Part shown: piece after piece, positions 4,893 through 12,558 of the stretch
Layout of the letters: the number at the start of each line of letters is the position of its first letter
Position numbering within the stretch: position 1 is the first letter of the stretch
From: Clostridia bacterium
GTDB taxonomy: Bacteria > Bacillota > Clostridia > Oscillospirales > RGIG7773
DNA length: 14,683 nt
NCBI GenBank assembly: GCA_017554835.1
Contig: JAFZHO010000140.1
Location: 1-14,683 of the forward strand
Reading direction: 5' to 3'
Translations under genes and position numbers: made by a program
Notes under the pieces: model-generated
The model's database searches: none
What the model was told of the DNA's origin: nothing
Seen by the model: only the letters and a program-made list of their open reading frames with translations

Positions 4893-7259
4893 TTATATCT
4901 TTTTGAGCTTTGCAAAGTTTGCCATAACCTTTTTAGTTCCAACGGGGAAAGCAATTTCCATAAGAATATCGTTTCCCATTGGTGTCATTGAGATTATCAT
5001 TCCCTCTCCAAAGGTAGCATGAGAAACTCTCTCTCCTACTTTATAATCGGTCTTGTTTGTTGTTGTCTGGCTTGAAAGAGAGCTTTTAGTTGCCTGTTCG
5101 TTAATTTTAGAATCGATTTCAAAGTTTCCAAATGAAGATGAGGTTGAAAGTCGCTTGCTTCTGCATTCGTGCTTCAAATCCGATGGAATTTCCGTAACAA
5201 ATCTTGAAACAGGGTTAACGGAGGTTTTACCAAACATAAGCCGTTGACTTGCTCTGGTTAAATAAAGCTGACTTTTTGCCCTGGTATAAGCAACGTAGGC
5301 AAGGCGGCGTTCCTCTTCCAGCTCTGTTTCAGAAAGAACAGACATTGAACTCGGGAAAAGATTTTCCTCCATACCGATTACGAAAACTACGGGGAATTCA
5401 AGTCCTTTTGCTCCGTGAATAGTCATTCCCACAACGGCGTTCTCCCCTGCATCAAAGTTATCAATATCAGTGAAAAGGGAAACCTCTTCAAGATATTCAG
5501 AAAGTGACGGCGTCTGAGCGCTGCTCTCATATTCTACTATATTTGAATGAAGCTGACCGATATTCTCGATTCTTTCTTTTGCAGATGGATCCTTATCCGT
5601 AATAAGCATTTTTTCATATCCCGTTTCGGAATAAACAGAAGTAAACAACGAAGATAAAGACATTCCCCTATTATACTCAGAGAATCTCTCTATCATATCT
5701 CTAAAATCAATAAGCTTTGTTTTTACTTTTTGAAGAATTTCATATTCCTCGCACTCGGAAATAACCTGATACATACTGCATTCAAGACTATTTGCAAGGA
5801 TTTCAACAAGGTCAATCGTTGCTTTTCCTATGCTTCGTTTCGGCTCGTTTATTATTCTTTTTAATCTCACGTCATCGTGAGGATTATTTATAACGGAAAG
5901 ATATGCAAGCATATCCTTGATTTCTTTTCTATCGTAGAATTTATGTGCGCCGATAAGTCGATAAGGAATTCCACTTTTAACAAAAGCCGTTTCTACCGAG
6001 GCAGACTGAGCATTTGTTCTATATAAAACTGCAAAATCCTTATAATTTCTTTCTCCGCTTGATACCATATTCTGAATAACCTGAGAAAGATACATCGCCT
6101 CTTCCGTCTGGTCAAGAGATTCGAAAACAGTTATCTTCTCTCCTAATTCGTTTTCTGTCCAGAGGGTTTTGCCTTTTCGCATTCTGTTATTATCTATAAC
6201 GTTATTCGCAGCGCTAAGAATATTTTTCGTTGAACGATAGTTTTGCTCAAGTCGGATTACCTGAGTATCTTTATAATTCTTTTCAAAATTAAGTATATTT
6301 TCTATGGTTGCCCCGCGGAATTTATAAATACTCTGGTCATCATCACCAACAACGCAGATATTTTTATATTTATCTGCGAAAAACTTGCAAAGCATATACT
6401 GGGCGTAGTTTGTGTCCTGATATTCGTCGACAAGGACGTATTTGAATTTATTCTGATAGAATTCTCTTACGTCATCGTTTTCTTCAAAAAGGCGGACGGT
6501 AAGCATAATAATATCATCGAAATCAACTGCATTTGCTTTTTTAAGCCGTTCCTGATATATAGTATAAAGCTCTGAAATGGTCTTTAATCTGATATCCTCG
6601 TATTTTCCCTCAACGTCCTTATGAGAAAGAAGCTGATTTTTCCATTTGGAAATCTCAGAAAGAACGATTTTCGGAGTGAAAAGCTGAGAATCAATTTCGG
6701 CTGATTTTATAATATCTTTCATTACGCTTTTGCTATCTTCCGTATCGTAAATAGCAAAGCTTCTCTCGTAGCCAAGTCTATCAATATATCTTCTGAGGAT
6801 TTTTACGCAGGCAGAATGAAAGGTGGATGCAATAACGTCGTTCCCCTTTTCGCCGATAAAATTATATAGTCGGTTTTTAAGTTCTTCTGCGGCTTTATTG
6901 GTAAAGGTTATTGCAATTATATTATAAGGAGAAACAGGATTATATTTTATAAGTTCGGAGATTTTTTCAACTAAATCCTCATCTGGATTATTAATATATT
7001 CCTCAATTAAATCCACGTCCTGCTCAGTAATATAATTTGGTATCTCCTCATTATAATAAGCATCCCCGTATTTTATCAAAAAGGCGATTTTATTGATTAT
7101 AACCGTGGTTTTTCCGCTTCCTGCCCCTGCAAGAACAAGGCAAGACCCCTCGGAATTAAAAACCGCCTTTTGCTGCATGGGGTTAAGCTTTGAAAACTGA
7201 AGCTTTAAAAATTTATTTTTTAATTTTAAGTATTTTTCCTGATATTTTGCGTTTAACAT
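4893..7259 (-). CDS. pcrA: ATP-dependent 3'-5' DNA helicase PcrA (UvrD/Rep family)
   Basis: PcrA is the essential superfamily 1A helicase of Gram-positive bacteria, acting in repair, replication restart and clearing of RNA polymerase and RecA. The 788 residues show all the expected motifs: Walker A AGAGSGKT (44-51), ITFTNKAAEEL (117-127), VDEYQDTN (277-284), GDDDQSIYKFRGA (305-317), QNYRST (339-344), TIHGAKGLEF (613-622) and EEERRLAYVAYTRA (648-661). The C-terminal end (about 739-788, with VGERVSHATFGEGMI) is the Tudor-like RNA-polymerase-binding domain typical of PcrA and not of Rep. About 40 extra residues (66-106) lie between Walker A and motif Ia. The ATG is preceded by GGTGAT. It heads the pcrA-CPBP-tadA operon. 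Confidence 0.96.
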   Translation of the reverse strand: MLNAKYQEKYLKLKNKFLKLQFSKLNPMQQKAVFNSEGSCLVLAGAGSGKTTVIINKIAFLIKYGDAYYNEEIPNYITEQDVDLIEEYINNPDEDLVEKISELIKYNPVSPYNIIAITFTNKAAEELKNRLYNFIGEKGNDVIASTFHSACVKILRRYIDRLGYERSFAIYDTEDSKSVMKDIIKSAEIDSQLFTPKIVLSEISKWKNQLLSHKDVEGKYEDIRLKTISELYTIYQERLKKANAVDFDDIIMLTVRLFEENDDVREFYQNKFKYVLVDEYQDTNYAQYMLCKFFADKYKNICVVGDDDQSIYKFRGATIENILNFEKNYKDTQVIRLEQNYRSTKNILSAANNVIDNNRMRKGKTLWTENELGEKITVFESLDQTEEAMYLSQVIQNMVSSGERNYKDFAVLYRTNAQSASVETAFVKSGIPYRLIGAHKFYDRKEIKDMLAYLSVINNPHDDVRLKRIINEPKRSIGKATIDLVEILANSLECSMYQVISECEEYEILQKVKTKLIDFRDMIERFSEYNRGMSLSSLFTSVYSETGYEKMLITDKDPSAKERIENIGQLHSNIVEYESSAQTPSLSEYLEEVSLFTDIDNFDAGENAVVGMTIHGAKGLEFPVVFVIGMEENLFPSSMSVLSETELEEERRLAYVAYTRAKSQLYLTRASQRLMFGKTSVNPVSRFVTEIPSDLKHECRSKRLSTSSSFGNFEIDSKINEQATKSSLSSQTTTNKTDYKVGERVSHATFGEGMIISMTPMGNDILMEIAFPVGTKKVMANFAKLKKI

Positions 7260-7293
7260 TTTATCACCGTATAGTTTTTCTTTTAATAGTTAT

Positions 7294-7322
7294 ATGTTAA
7301 TATAAAAACGAAAAAAAAGCAA
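7294..7322 (-). promoter_or_regulatory. Probable promoter of the pcrA operon
   Basis: Minus strand TTGCTT (7317-7322), 17-base spacer, TAACAT (7294-7299). The match is moderate and the region is very A/T-rich, so other placements are possible. It lies in the 123-base divergent gap with the tRNA promoter (7331-7359), and the two -35 boxes are only eight bases apart. Confidence 0.4.
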
Positions 7323-7330
7323 CAAAACAC

Positions 7331-7359
7331 TTGAAAAAACCGAAAATATAATGTATAAT
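7331..7359 (+). promoter_or_regulatory. Promoter of tRNA-Leu
   Basis: TTGAAA (7331-7336), exactly 17 bases, TATAAT (7354-7359). This is a near-consensus sigma-A promoter; the start is expected near 7366, about 17 bases before the mature tRNA 5' end. Confidence 0.9.
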
Positions 7360-7382
7360 ACTTTTTGTTGAAAAAATAATAT

Positions 7383-7469
7383 GCCGGTGTGATGGAATTG
7401 GCAGACGTGCGGGACTCAAAATCCCGTGGTAGCGATACCGTGTCGGTTCGACCCCGACCACCGGCACCA
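7383..7469 (+). tRNA. tRNA-Leu, anticodon CAA
   Basis: The acceptor arms GCCGGTG (7383-7389) and CACCGGC (7459-7465) pair perfectly. The anticodon stem is CGGGA/TCCCG around the loop CTCAAAA, so the anticodon is CAA and reads UUG. A long variable arm (GGTA-GCGA-TACC) marks a class II tRNA. The T arm is GTCGG-TTCGACC-CCGAC. Discriminator A (7466), typical of tRNA-Leu, and an encoded CCA (7467-7469) follow. Confidence 0.97.
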
Positions 7470-7475
7470 AAAAAT

Positions 7476-7501
7476 CTCGTTCTTTTGAACGAGGTTTTTT
7501 T
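7476..7501 (+). terminator. Terminator after tRNA-Leu
   Basis: CTCGTTC (7476-7482) pairs with GAACGAG (7487-7493) across a TTTT loop; G and then seven T follow. It lies six bases after the CCA end and 25 bases before the next start codon. Confidence 0.88.
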
Positions 7502-7525
7502 ATACTTTACTAAGAAGGTGCTAAT

Positions 7526-7849
7526 ATGGATACTATCGTTTATATTATTCTTTTTTTGCTTTCTGCTTTTGCTTTTGTTATGAGTGTTGTTTCCTTTTTT
7601 GAAAAAGGTTTTTTATTTAATAACGCTTATATCTACTCTTCAAAAGAAGAAAGAAAAAAGATAAATAAAAAGCCCTATTACCGTCAATCTTCTATCGTTT
7701 TTCTTTTGATTGGTATCGTTTTTCTTTTAAACGCTTTGGCGCTTGTTTTTGACCTTGATTTTCTTTATATAATAGTGGGAATTCTTCTCGGATTTACTAT
7801 GATTTACGCCATTGTTTCAAGCGTTTTACTTGGAAAGAAATATAAATAA
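7526..7849 (+). CDS. Small membrane protein, DUF3784-like
   Basis: A 107-residue protein with three predicted membrane helices (about 3-25, 56-75 and 79-101). Between helices 1 and 2 is a charged loop containing the pattern NAYIYSSKEERKKINKKP. The motif of an aromatic or small residue, then SKEER/EEK, then a KKP stretch before a second helix resembles DUF3784 proteins of Bacillota, whose function is unknown. The start is supported by AAGGTG seven bases before the ATG. No separate promoter fits in the 24 bases after the tRNA terminator, so it is probably expressed by read-through from the tRNA promoter. It ends at a bidirectional terminator. The DUF assignment is from pattern memory and is less certain than the coding call. 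Confidence 0.75.
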   Translation: MDTIVYIILFLLSAFAFVMSVVSFFEKGFLFNNAYIYSSKEERKKINKKPYYRQSSIVFLLIGIVFLLNALALVFDLDFLYIIVGILLGFTMIYAIVSSVLLGKKYK

Positions 7850-7867
7850 CTAAAATCATAAAAAATT

Positions 7868-7899
7868 AAAGACAGAGGTTTTTGACCTCTGTCTTTTTT
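7868..7899. terminator. Bidirectional terminator between converging units
   Basis: AAAGACAGAGGT (7868-7879) pairs perfectly with ACCTCTGTCTTT (7885-7896) across a five-base loop. The plus strand has six T at the end. The minus strand has TTTAATTTTT after the mirror arm. It closes both the DUF3784-like gene (plus) and ugd with the polysaccharide operon (minus). Confidence 0.88.
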
Positions 7900-7923
7900 A
7901 GTGTAAAGCTATTTGCCTTTATA

Positions 7924-9108
7924 TTAGTCTCTAAAGTATAAATCTCTTGTGTAAACTTTATCAAGAACGTCCGCAATATCGTCGTTATATCTATTTGCCA
8001 CGATAACGTCGGATATTTTTTTGAATTCATCAAGGTCACGGATAATTCTGCTATTAAAGAAATTATCCTCTTTCATTGCGGGTTCGTAAATAACAACCTC
8101 AATTCCTTTTGCTTTAATTCGTTTCATAACGCCCTGAATAGAGCTCTGACGGAAATTATCTGAACCGGATTTCATAGTCAGACGATAAACGCCAACGATT
8201 TTTGGCTTTCTTTCCAAAATCTGCTCTGCAATAAAATCTTTTCGTGTTCTGTTTGCATCTACTATTGCAGAAATAATATTTTGGGGAACGTTATTATAGT
8301 TTGCAAGAAGCTGCTTTGTATCTTTTGGAAGGCAATATCCACCATATCCGAAAGAAGGGTTATTATAATGGTCTCCTATTCTTGGGTCAAGACCTACGCC
8401 CTCTATGATTGATTTTGTGTCAAGATTTCGAACGGTTGCATAGGTATCAAGTTCGTTAAAAAAAGAAACGCGAAGGGCAAGATAAGTATTGGCAAAAAGT
8501 TTTACTGCCTCTGCTTCGGTGGGGTTCATAAAACGAACCTCAATATTTTCTTTCAAAGCACCTTCAACGAGAAGATTAGCGAAAATTTCGGCAGCTTTCA
8601 TAAGGCGCTCATCATCAGTTGGAACACCTACGATAACTCTGCTTGGATAAAGATTATCATATAAAGCTCTGCCCTCTCTCAAAAACTCGGGACTGAAAAT
8701 AATATTCTCTGAATTGTATTTTTCTCTCACCGTATTTGTAAACCCTACGGGAACAGTGGATTTTATAACCATTATTGCATTGGGATTTACGGAGATTACC
8801 TGCTCTATAACGCTTTCAACTGATGAAGTATCAAAATAGTTTTTTGTTTCATCGTAGTTTGTTGGCGTTGAAATGACAACAAAATCTGCCTCTTTATATG
8901 AAGATAGCCCGTCTGTTGTTGCAACTAAATCAAGGTTCTTCTCCTTTAGATATTCCTCTATTTCTTTATCCTGAATGGGAGAGATTTTATTATTTAGCAT
9001 TTCAACTTTTTCGGGTATTATATCAACGGCTTTTACGCTATTGTTCTGAGCAAGAAGAACTGCTATTGAAAGGCCAACGTATCCCGTTCCTGCTACTGCA
9101 ATTTTCAT
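7924..9108 (-). CDS. ugd: UDP-glucose 6-dehydrogenase (Ugd)
   Basis: Ugd oxidises UDP-glucose twice with NAD+ to UDP-glucuronate, a cytoplasmic precursor for acidic polysaccharides. The N-terminal Rossmann motif is AGTGYVGLS. The mid-region carries FSPEFLREGRALYDNL. The catalytic motif GYGGYCLPKDTKQLL has its cysteine at residue 259 of the 394-residue product. These blocks and the length agree closely with the short enterobacterial Ugd/HasB type (388-402 residues). I chose the ATG at 9108. The longer reading begins with a GTG at 9117 that lies inside the ribosome-binding site AAGAGGTG. It is the last gene of the polysaccharide operon, 16 bases after capG, and ends at the bidirectional terminator. 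Confidence 0.95.
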   Translation of the reverse strand: MKIAVAGTGYVGLSIAVLLAQNNSVKAVDIIPEKVEMLNNKISPIQDKEIEEYLKEKNLDLVATTDGLSSYKEADFVVISTPTNYDETKNYFDTSSVESVIEQVISVNPNAIMVIKSTVPVGFTNTVREKYNSENIIFSPEFLREGRALYDNLYPSRVIVGVPTDDERLMKAAEIFANLLVEGALKENIEVRFMNPTEAEAVKLFANTYLALRVSFFNELDTYATVRNLDTKSIIEGVGLDPRIGDHYNNPSFGYGGYCLPKDTKQLLANYNNVPQNIISAIVDANRTRKDFIAEQILERKPKIVGVYRLTMKSGSDNFRQSSIQGVMKRIKAKGIEVVIYEPAMKEDNFFNSRIIRDLDEFKKISDVIVANRYNDDIADVLDKVYTRDLYFRD

Positions 9109-9114
9109 TTTATT

Positions 9115-9122
9115 CACCTCTT
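9115..9122 (-). promoter_or_regulatory. Ribosome-binding site fixing the ugd start
   Basis: Minus strand AAGAGGTG, six bases before the ATG at 9108. An in-frame GTG inside this site would add three residues (MNK), but has no Shine-Dalgarno of its own. Confidence 0.8.
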
Positions 9123-9124
9123 AA

Positions 9125-10306
9125 TTAGATATCTTTTCTCCATACCATTTTGTTTACTATATTTGTGTAACTCTGGATTATTTTAACGACTTTTGAAGAA
9201 ACGTTCTCCTCAACGTAATCGGGAACAGGAATTCCAAAATCGCCGTTTTCGTTCATTATTACTGCAGTATCAACTGCCTGAAGAAGACTATTTTCCGAAA
9301 TACCTGCAAGAACGAAGCAGCCCTTATCAAGCGCTTCCGGTCTTTCCGTTGAAGTTCTTATGCAAACGGCAGGAAAACTTTTTCCGATGCTGGTATAAAA
9401 ACTGCTTTCCTCAGGAAGAGTTCCGCTATCGGAAACAACTGCAAAAGCATTCATCTGCAAGTTATTATAGTCAGAAAAACCAAGTGGCTCGTGCTGAATA
9501 ACTCTTTTATCAAGTTTGATATCTGAGTTTTCAAGGCGTTTTTTCGACCTTGGGTGGCAGGAATATAATATTGGCATATCATATTTTTCTGCCATTTTAT
9601 TTATTGCGTTAAATAGTGATTTGAAATTCTTTTCGGTATCAATATTTTCTTCTCTATGGGCAGAAAGAAGAATATATTTTCCTTTTTCAAGTTGAAGTTT
9701 ATTGAGAATATCAGATTTTTCGATTTTATCAAGGTTTTTAGAAAGAACCTCTGCCATGGGAGAACCCGTTACGTATGTTCTCTCTTTTGGAAGACCACAC
9801 TCGTGAAGATAACGTCTTGCGTGCTCTGAATATGCAAGGTTAACGTCGCTTATTATATCAACGATACGGCGATTTGTTTCCTCGGGAAGACACTCGTCCT
9901 TGCATCTGTTTCCTGCTTCCATATGGAAAATAGGAATATGAAGTCTTTTTGCAGAAATTGCAGAAAGACAGGAGTTAGTATCCCCCAATATCAAAAGTGC
10001 ATCAGGATTAACCTCTGACATAAGTTTATAGGAAGTATTTATAATATTTCCCACCGTTGCCCCAAGATCATCTCCCACTGCATCAAGATATACCTCCGGC
10101 TCAGAAAGTTCCAAATCCTTGAAAAATACGCCGTTCAGATTATAATCATAGTTCTGCCCCGTATGAGCAAGGATGCAGTCAAAATACTGACGACATTTTT
10201 TAATAACCTCTGATAATCTTATAATTTCGGGTCTTGTTCCTACTATTATAAGCAGTTTGATTTTGCCGTTATTTTTGAATTTTATATCTGAAAAATCTGT
10301 TTTCAT
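9125..10306 (-). CDS. capG: Non-hydrolysing UDP-N-acetylglucosamine-type 2-epimerase, CapG/FnlC (UDP-L-FucNAc synthase)
   Basis: A 393-residue WecB-fold enzyme. Visible family motifs are VGTRPEIIR (22-30), HTGQNYD (48-54), LGDTNS (107-112), HMEAGNR (128-134), PEETNRRIVD (141-150), SAHREEN (215-221), SDSGTLPEE (292-300) and TERPEALDKG (320-329). On its own this could be WecB (UDP-GlcNAc to UDP-ManNAc). Placed directly after capE and capF it is most likely CapG/FnlC, which inverts C2 of the final intermediate to give UDP-N-acetyl-L-fucosamine. The segment RCKDECLPEE, with two cysteines, is typical of the CapG branch as I recall it. The ATG is preceded by AAAGGAGA, which overlaps the capF stop codon. 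Confidence 0.88.
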   Translation of the reverse strand: MKTDFSDIKFKNNGKIKLLIIVGTRPEIIRLSEVIKKCRQYFDCILAHTGQNYDYNLNGVFFKDLELSEPEVYLDAVGDDLGATVGNIINTSYKLMSEVNPDALLILGDTNSCLSAISAKRLHIPIFHMEAGNRCKDECLPEETNRRIVDIISDVNLAYSEHARRYLHECGLPKERTYVTGSPMAEVLSKNLDKIEKSDILNKLQLEKGKYILLSAHREENIDTEKNFKSLFNAINKMAEKYDMPILYSCHPRSKKRLENSDIKLDKRVIQHEPLGFSDYNNLQMNAFAVVSDSGTLPEESSFYTSIGKSFPAVCIRTSTERPEALDKGCFVLAGISENSLLQAVDTAVIMNENGDFGIPVPDYVEENVSSKVVKIIQSYTNIVNKMVWRKDI

Positions 10307-10318
10307 TTTTATTCTCCT

Positions 10319-11485
10319 TTATTCAACAATCTCAAAAAACGTATCGGGTTTTTCGGGATTGAAGTTTTCGTTCGCCCACATAACAGTAACGAGGTTTTCG
10401 GTTTCGCTCAGGTTTATAATGTTATGAGTATAACCGGGAAGCATATGGACTGCTTCTATTTTATCTCCCCATACCTCAAAATTCAATACCTCGTCTGTTC
10501 CGATTTTTCTCTGCTGAATAAGGCCATGACCTGAAACAACAATGAAAAACTCCCATTTAGTGTTATGCCAGTGCTGACCTTTTGTTATGCCGGGTTTTGA
10601 TATATTAACGGAAACTTGTCCGCAATTTTTGGTTTTTAAAAGTTCGGTAAAGCTACCTCTTTCGTCCTGGTTCATTTTTAGTGGGAAAGCAGCTTCTTCC
10701 TTTGGAAGATAGGAAAGATAGGTAGAATATAATTTCTTCGCGAAGGAATTTTCGGGAATTTCGGGAATTACAAGAGTTTTTGGCTGTTCTTTAAAAGAAT
10801 TTAAAAGTTCAACGATTTCACCCAAGGTTACTTCGTGAGAAGTGGGAACGATGCAAAATCTATCTTCTCTATGCTCTTTTCCCTCTAAGGCATCAAGCAT
10901 CTCAGAAACAACGTCGTCAATATAACAAAGCTGAAGTTTTGCCTCAGGGTCATTTACCGTTATCTCTATATCTCTTGCAATATTATTGCAAAAAGTAGCA
11001 ATAACGCTATTATAATTTGGTCTGCACCATTTGCCGAACAAATTAGGGAATCTATAAACAAGAACTTTCGCCCCCGTTTTCTCCCCGTATTCAAAGAAGA
11101 GGTCCTCCCCTGCTTTTTTGCTTTTGCCGTATTCGCCGTCTTTATATCTTCCCTCTAAGGTTGCCTGAATAGAGCTTGATAGCATTACGGGACAGGTATT
11201 ATTATTTTTTTTGAGAGTTTCTAAAAGAAGTGACGCAAAACCGAAATTTCCTTCCATAAACTCTTCTGAATTTTGGGGTCTGTTTACTCCTGCAAGATTA
11301 AAAACGAAATCCGCTTTTTGGCAGTATAAATCCAAAAGTTTTTTATCCGTATCAATATCAAAAAGATATATTTCGTCTATTTTAATATTCGGTCGTGTGC
11401 GATCTTTTCCCTCTTTTATATTACTTAAAGCAGCGGAAAGATTTTTCCCCACGAAGCCATTAGCTCCCGTTATCAGAATATTCAT
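10319..11485 (-). CDS. capF: CapF/FnlB, bifunctional 3-epimerase and 4-reductase with C-terminal cupin
   Basis: CapF is the second enzyme of UDP-L-FucNAc synthesis: its cupin epimerises C3 and its SDR domain reduces C4 with NADPH. The product is 388 residues (S. aureus CapF 369). The SDR domain shows GANGFVG (7-13), LAGVNRPQ, SSSIQAT (103-109) and YGKSK (119-123, the YxxxK pair), then RFPNLFGKWCRPNYNSVIATF. From about residue 270 a cupin follows, with GQHWHNTKWEFF giving His305, His307 and Glu312, and GYTHN giving His354, the expected metal ligands. The ATG at 11485 is chosen: the longer frame begins with a TTG just upstream of the ribosome-binding site AAAGGA and would add MKGKSD. Confidence 0.95.
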   Translation of the reverse strand: MNILITGANGFVGKNLSAALSNIKEGKDRTRPNIKIDEIYLFDIDTDKKLLDLYCQKADFVFNLAGVNRPQNSEEFMEGNFGFASLLLETLKKNNNTCPVMLSSSIQATLEGRYKDGEYGKSKKAGEDLFFEYGEKTGAKVLVYRFPNLFGKWCRPNYNSVIATFCNNIARDIEITVNDPEAKLQLCYIDDVVSEMLDALEGKEHREDRFCIVPTSHEVTLGEIVELLNSFKEQPKTLVIPEIPENSFAKKLYSTYLSYLPKEEAAFPLKMNQDERGSFTELLKTKNCGQVSVNISKPGITKGQHWHNTKWEFFIVVSGHGLIQQRKIGTDEVLNFEVWGDKIEAVHMLPGYTHNIINLSETENLVTVMWANENFNPEKPDTFFEIVE

Positions 11486-11494
11486 ATCTGATTT

Positions 11495-11500
11495 TCCTTT
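11495..11500 (-). promoter_or_regulatory. Ribosome-binding site fixing the capF start
   Basis: Minus strand AAAGGA, nine bases before the ATG at 11485. The longer frame's TTG (11501-11503) directly precedes this site, so it cannot be served by it. Confidence 0.7.
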
Positions 11501-11504
11501 CAAA

Positions 11505-12545
11505 CTATTTTTTTAGTTCTTCCTGAATATACTGCAAAGATAAAAGTTTCTCTTTTACTTCTTCCACCGTCAGAAGTTTTGTGTTATTTGAATTAAATTC
11601 GGTAAGAGTATTTCTCTCCAGGTTGCCTTCGTTATAATACTTATCGTAGTTCAAATCTCTCTTATCGGCAGGAACTCGGTAAAAATCGCCCATATCAATA
11701 GCGTTTGCGCATTCTTCGTTTGTCAGAAGAGTTTCAAAAACTTTTTCGCCGTGGCGAATTCCTATTGTTTTTATTTCTGTTTTTCCTTCTTTGTCAAAAA
11801 GCTCTTTAACTGCAGTTGCAAGAACTTCGATAGTGCAAGCGGGTGCTTTCTGAACCATAATATCGCCGCTTGAGGCGTTTTCAAATGAGAATAAAACAAG
11901 CTCAACTGCCTCTTCAAGACTCATTATAAAACGGGTCATATTAGGGTCGGTAATCGTTATAGGTTGATTATTTCTTATCTGATCTATCCAAAGAGGAATA
12001 ACAGACCCTCTGGAACACATAACGTTTCCGTAACGGGTGCAGCTGATTTTTGTTTTATCGGGGCTTACTGTTCTTGATTTTGCAACGATAACTTTTTCCA
12101 TCATTGCTTTGGAGGTTCCCATTGCGTTAACGGGGTATGCCGCTTTATCGGTTGAAAGGCAGACAATATTTTTAACTCCGGCTTCAATTGCAGAAGTCAG
12201 AACGTTTTCAGTTCCGAGAACGTTTGTTTTAACTGCTTCAATAGGGAAAAACTCGCAGGAAGGCACCTGCTTCAGCGCTGCGGCATGGAAAATATAATCC
12301 ACTCCATACATAGCGTTTCTGACGGAATTTATATCTCTGATATCACCGATAAAGAATTTAATCTTTCCTGCTACCTCGGGCATTTTTGCCTGAAATTCGT
12401 GGCGCATATCGTCCTGCTTCTTTTCATCTCGTGAAAATATGCGGATTTCTCCTATATCAGTTTTTAGAAAACGGTTTAAAACCGCATTACCGAAACTTCC
12501 TGTTCCACCTGTTATTAAAAGAGTTTTATCTTTAAAAAGAGACAT
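11505..12545 (-). CDS. capE: CapE/FnlA, UDP-GlcNAc 4,6-dehydratase and 5-epimerase
   Basis: CapE is the first enzyme of UDP-L-FucNAc synthesis: it dehydrates UDP-GlcNAc and inverts C5 to give the 4-keto L-arabino sugar. This is an extended SDR of 346 residues. The nucleotide-binding motif is GGTGSFG (13-19), followed by HAAALKQVP (87-95). The active site is STDKAAYPVNAMGTSK (131-146). Here Met142 stands where the usual catalytic Tyr of YxxxK would be, with Lys146 retained. That substitution is known for CapE and separates it from PseB/FlaA1, which keep the tyrosine. RHGEKVFETLL near residue 265 is also typical. The ATG has a strong GGAGGT. It lies 13 bases after the flippase gene and 19 before capF. 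Confidence 0.94.
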   Translation of the reverse strand: MSLFKDKTLLITGGTGSFGNAVLNRFLKTDIGEIRIFSRDEKKQDDMRHEFQAKMPEVAGKIKFFIGDIRDINSVRNAMYGVDYIFHAAALKQVPSCEFFPIEAVKTNVLGTENVLTSAIEAGVKNIVCLSTDKAAYPVNAMGTSKAMMEKVIVAKSRTVSPDKTKISCTRYGNVMCSRGSVIPLWIDQIRNNQPITITDPNMTRFIMSLEEAVELVLFSFENASSGDIMVQKAPACTIEVLATAVKELFDKEGKTEIKTIGIRHGEKVFETLLTNEECANAIDMGDFYRVPADKRDLNYDKYYNEGNLERNTLTEFNSNNTKLLTVEEVKEKLLSLQYIQEELKK

Positions 12546-12558
12546 ATTATTACCTCCG

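Noticed and set aside
4620..4991. Plus-strand open frame of 123 codons across the CPBP and pcrA genes
   Set aside because: It is antisense to two well-supported coding regions, has no recognisable domains and no ribosome-binding site.
7383..7469. tRNA-Leu as an attachment site for an integrated element carrying the polysaccharide genes
   Set aside because: No second copy of the tRNA 3' end, no integrase and no change in base use are visible in the window; the polysaccharide operon simply converges on the tRNA unit.
7389..7583. Plus-strand open frame of 64 codons overlapping tRNA-Leu
   Set aside because: It runs through the tRNA, its terminator and the start of the DUF3784-like gene; the first part is tRNA sequence and there is no ribosome-binding site.
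7924..9108. Horizontal acquisition of ugd from Enterobacteria because of strong resemblance to E. coli Ugd
   Set aside because: This short Ugd type is also widespread in Bacillota, and base composition and ribosome-binding site match the neighbours.
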